Part shown: positions 61,972 through 64,000 of the stretch, one piece after another
Position numbering within the stretch: the stretch's first letter is position 1
How the letters are laid out: every line of letters begins with the position of its first letter
The notes under the pieces: model-generated
The model's database searches: none
The model's input: the letters and a program-made list of their open reading frames with translations, nothing else
What the model was told of the DNA's origin: nothing
Made by a program: the position numbers and the translations under genes
From: an uncultured Lachnospiraceae bacterium
Lineage (GTDB): Bacteria; Bacillota; Clostridia; Lachnospirales; Lachnospiraceae
Direction: 5' to 3'
Assembly (NCBI GenBank): GCA_902783775.1
Contig: CACZSI010000097.1
Location: 1 to 64,000, forward strand
DNA: 64,000 nt

Positions 61972-63000
61972 ATGAACAATACTTTTTTAAGAAAATTACC
62001 AACACCACAGGAAATCAAGATACAGTATCCTGTTCCTGAGTCTGTGGCTAAGCAAAAAGAAATTAACGACAAGGAAATCAGAGACATCTTTACAGGAAAA
62101 GATGATCGATTTGTCCTAGTTATAGGACCTTGTTCTGCTGACAATCAGGAAGCTGTGGAAGATTATATTTCCAGACTTAGAACAGTTCAGGATAAGGTTA
62201 AAGATAAAATCTATATTATCCCTAGAGTTTATACTAATAAACCTAGAACAACAGGTAAGGGTTATAAGGGAATGCTTCATCAGCCAGACCCAGAAAAGAA
62301 ACCTGACTTACTTCAGGGATTAATCACAATCCGTCAGATGTTCTTAAAGATTATGGAGGACACTAAATTCCCTCTAGCTGACGAGATGTTATATCCTGAA
62401 AATGCCAGATATTTTTCTGACTGTCTTTCATATGTAGCTATTGGAGCTCGTTCAGTGGAAGATCAGCAGCATAGACTAACAGCCAGCGGATTAGATATCC
62501 CTGTAGGAATGAAGAATCCTACTAGCGGCGACTTAACTATTATGCTTAACTCTATTGAAGCTGCTCAGTCAGAGCATTCATTCTTATACAGAGGTTGGGA
62601 TGTAGAAACAACAGGTAATGATTTAGCACATGCTATTTTAAGAGGAGCTGTTAACCAGTACGGACAGTGCATTCCAAACTATCACTATGAAGATATCTTA
62701 AATCTTTATAATTTATATAAAGAAAAAGGATTTGAAAATCCGGCAGTTATCATTGATACAAACCATTCTAATTCTAATAAACAGTATAAAGAACAGATTA
62801 GAATTGCTAAGGAAATTGTACATAACAGAAATTATAATCCTGAACTTAAGTCATTTATCAAAGGACTTATGATTGAAAGTTATATTGAAGAAGGAAATCA
62901 GAAAGTAACTGACCATTGCTATGGTAAATCTATTACAGATCCATGTTTAGGATGGGAAGATACAGAAAAATTAATTCTTGATATTGCTCAGTTAGTATAA
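61972..63000 (+). CDS. aroF: 3-deoxy-7-phosphoheptulonate synthase (type I)
   Basis: 342 residues from the ATG at 61972, with GGAGGTG 7 bases upstream; a TTG inside that site is not used as start. Type I (AroFGH) motifs: VIGPCSADNQEAV, PRVYTNKPRTTGKGYKG, GARSVEDQQHR and VIIDTNHSNSNKQY. Condenses phosphoenolpyruvate and erythrose 4-phosphate, the entry to aromatic amino acids. Feedback type (Phe, Tyr or Trp) cannot be told by eye. Ends at a bidirectional terminator. Confidence 0.95.
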   Translation: MNNTFLRKLPTPQEIKIQYPVPESVAKQKEINDKEIRDIFTGKDDRFVLVIGPCSADNQEAVEDYISRLRTVQDKVKDKIYIIPRVYTNKPRTTGKGYKGMLHQPDPEKKPDLLQGLITIRQMFLKIMEDTKFPLADEMLYPENARYFSDCLSYVAIGARSVEDQQHRLTASGLDIPVGMKNPTSGDLTIMLNSIEAAQSEHSFLYRGWDVETTGNDLAHAILRGAVNQYGQCIPNYHYEDILNLYNLYKEKGFENPAVIIDTNHSNSNKQYKEQIRIAKEIVHNRNYNPELKSFIKGLMIESYIEEGNQKVTDHCYGKSITDPCLGWEDTEKLILDIAQLV

Positions 63001-63004
63001 TATT

Positions 63005-63039
63005 AAAAGCTTGATAGAAATTCTCTATCAAGCTTTTTT
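63005..63039. terminator. Bidirectional terminator between aroF and the XerD-like gene
   Basis: AAAAGCTTGATAG / CTATCAAGCTTTT, 13-bp stem, 7-base loop, T-run on the plus strand that touches the stop codon of the minus-strand gene. Confidence 0.88.
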
Positions 63040-63895
63040 AATTCTTTAATCTTTTATTGTTATTAGTTAAAAACCTCTGGGTAGATAAATCAGATGTAAA
63101 TCCCATTAGTTCTTTTACCTCATCAATATCCACACCGCAGACAATCATATGTGAAGCAAATGAGTTTCTAATCATATTAGGGGTAATATCTTTCTCTATT
63201 CCCACTTTTTTTCCGTAACTCTTTATAAGCTTCCAAAATCCCTGTCTACTCATTTTATTTCCATAAACATTAGGGAATAACACCCCTGAATCAGTTTTAG
63301 ATATTCCTTCTCTTCCGTTCTTAAGATATTCGTCTAGTGCCACCTTAGCCACTTTTTGAAATTCTACTTTTCTAACACCCTTACTTGTAGAACAAATTAG
63401 ATAAGAATTAGATTCATTTAGATGTATATCATCCACCTTTAGTTCAATTAACTCAGACACCTTAAGTCCTGTAGCATACATTAATTCTAGCATAGCCTTA
63501 TCTCTTAATTCCTTAGGAGACTTACCGCTAGGCTGACTTAACAAAAGGTCTACCTCTTCTTCCGTCAAAATTTCCGGCTTAGTTTTTTCAAGTTTAGGCT
63601 TTCTTATAGAAAGAGATGGATTTTTTTCTATCATCCCCTCCTCTAGAGCATAAACAAAAAATTCTTTAATCGAGGCAATGTTTCTACAAACAGTAGAAGG
63701 CTTCTTATTATCATTTAGATATTCAATATACTTATTTAACTTATCCTTAGATATCTTAGGAATATCATTAGTTGATTTAACCTTCATATAGCTAAGCATA
63801 TTTTTAACATCTATTGAATAAGAAACCTCAGTGTTTTTCGAAAGATTCTTTTTATTATGTAATTTTATAACAAACTCATTTATTATTTCATTCAT
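63038..63895 (-). CDS. Degenerate XerD-like tyrosine recombinase homologue (probably inactive)
   Basis: 285 residues with the full Xer layout: a SAM-like core-binding domain (1-90) and a catalytic domain starting near 110. Aligned with E. coli XerD, the first catalytic Arg is Lys (K145, GLKVSEL), the HxxR His is Asn (N240) with its Arg kept (R243), the late His/Trp is Phe (F266) and the nucleophile Tyr is Phe (F275). A Lys of the beta hairpin remains (K172). It should bind DNA but not cut. Streptococcal XerD-like proteins, encoded beside scpA-scpB, are also non-catalytic; here scpA is 3.4 kb away. AAGGAG precedes the start. Confidence 0.85.
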   Translation of the reverse strand: MNEIINEFVIKLHNKKNLSKNTEVSYSIDVKNMLSYMKVKSTNDIPKISKDKLNKYIEYLNDNKKPSTVCRNIASIKEFFVYALEEGMIEKNPSLSIRKPKLEKTKPEILTEEEVDLLLSQPSGKSPKELRDKAMLELMYATGLKVSELIELKVDDIHLNESNSYLICSTSKGVRKVEFQKVAKVALDEYLKNGREGISKTDSGVLFPNVYGNKMSRQGFWKLIKSYGKKVGIEKDITPNMIRNSFASHMIVCGVDIDEVKELMGFTSDLSTQRFLTNNNKRLKN

Positions 63896-63918
63896 AATAT
63901 CTCCTTCTTAAACCACCT

Positions 63919-64000
63919 CTACTGATTCTTGTATTTTAATACATATGTTGTGATAGCAGCCACTGTTTTAGCATCTGTTATCTCATTATTCATAATTTTA
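63919..64000 (-). CDS. C-terminal end of an unidentified gene, cut by window edge
   Basis: Reading left from the edge, an open frame of 26 codons ends in ...TVAAITTYVLKYKNQ at TAG 63919-63921. It ends 23 bases before the XerD-like start codon, probably co-transcribed. Too short to name. Confidence 0.45.
   Translation of the reverse strand, partial: KIMNNEITDAKTVAAITTYVLKYKNQ

Overview
The window is a low-GC, almost entirely coding chromosomal segment from a Gram-positive anaerobe of the class Clostridia, most likely a Lachnospiraceae member (Lachnospira/Eubacterium-like). The basis is conserved gene order (ylxM-ffh-rpsP-khpA-rimM-trmD-rplS-rbgA-rnhB-yraN; rnc-smc-ftsY; yceD-rpmF-plsX-acpP), AGGAGG ribosome-binding sites, strong TTGACA/TATAAT promoters, AGA-dominated arginine codons, Thr-rich linkers in secreted proteins, and a Na+-translocating biotin decarboxylase operon. 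The exact species cannot be read from the sequence. All genes but two (tmcAL and a DAHP synthase) lie on the minus strand. No tRNA, rRNA, CRISPR array, transposase or prophage was found.

Layout, left to right. 1-6.3 kb: a minus-strand run phoH, ybeY, DUF3048 protein, a SpoVB/MurJ-like flippase split by an in-frame TAA, a BaiN/HI0933-type flavoprotein and a truncated FAD dehydrogenase. 6.4-9.5 kb: rpsU and a large secreted M64-type metallopeptidase with GLUG-like repeats and a beta/gamma-crystallin-like domain. 9.6-13.7 kb: tyrS-alaS. 13.7-20.3 kb: DUF512 radical-SAM protein, der, plsY, gpsA, a small alarmone synthetase and cardiolipin synthase, linking ribosome assembly GTPase and phospholipid synthesis. 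20.3-27.3 kb: the SRP and 30S/50S maturation cluster. 27.4-34.4 kb: rnc-smc-ftsY-ilvA-luxS. 34.4-38.8 kb: pta-ackA, then yceD-rpmF, then plsX-acpP. 38.8-39.1 kb: a 316-base intergenic region with a tandem array of five perfect hairpins. 39.1-40.3 kb: tmcAL on the plus strand.

40.4-48.6 kb: ACT/UPF0210 pair, walJ, a coiled-coil protein, rsmD-coaD, cmk-ispH-S1 protein and a second BaiN-like flavoprotein. 48.6-53.9 kb: a five-gene operon with both an acyl-CoA-type and a pyruvate-type carboxyltransferase, a biotin carrier, and beta and gamma subunits of a Na+ pump. 54-59.6 kb: asnB and scpA-scpB-dapF-murE (meso-diaminopimelate peptidoglycan and condensin kleisin). 59.7-64 kb: an LTA-synthase-like sulfatase with an extra TIG-like domain, DAHP synthase, and a tyrosine recombinase homologue that has lost four catalytic residues.

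The items most worth a second look are the hairpin array upstream of tmcAL, the catalytically degenerate XerD-like protein near scpAB, the in-frame stop in the flippase, the mixed transcarboxylase/Na+-pump operon, and two places where a terminator and the next promoter share sequence. Most of the rest is well-known housekeeping.
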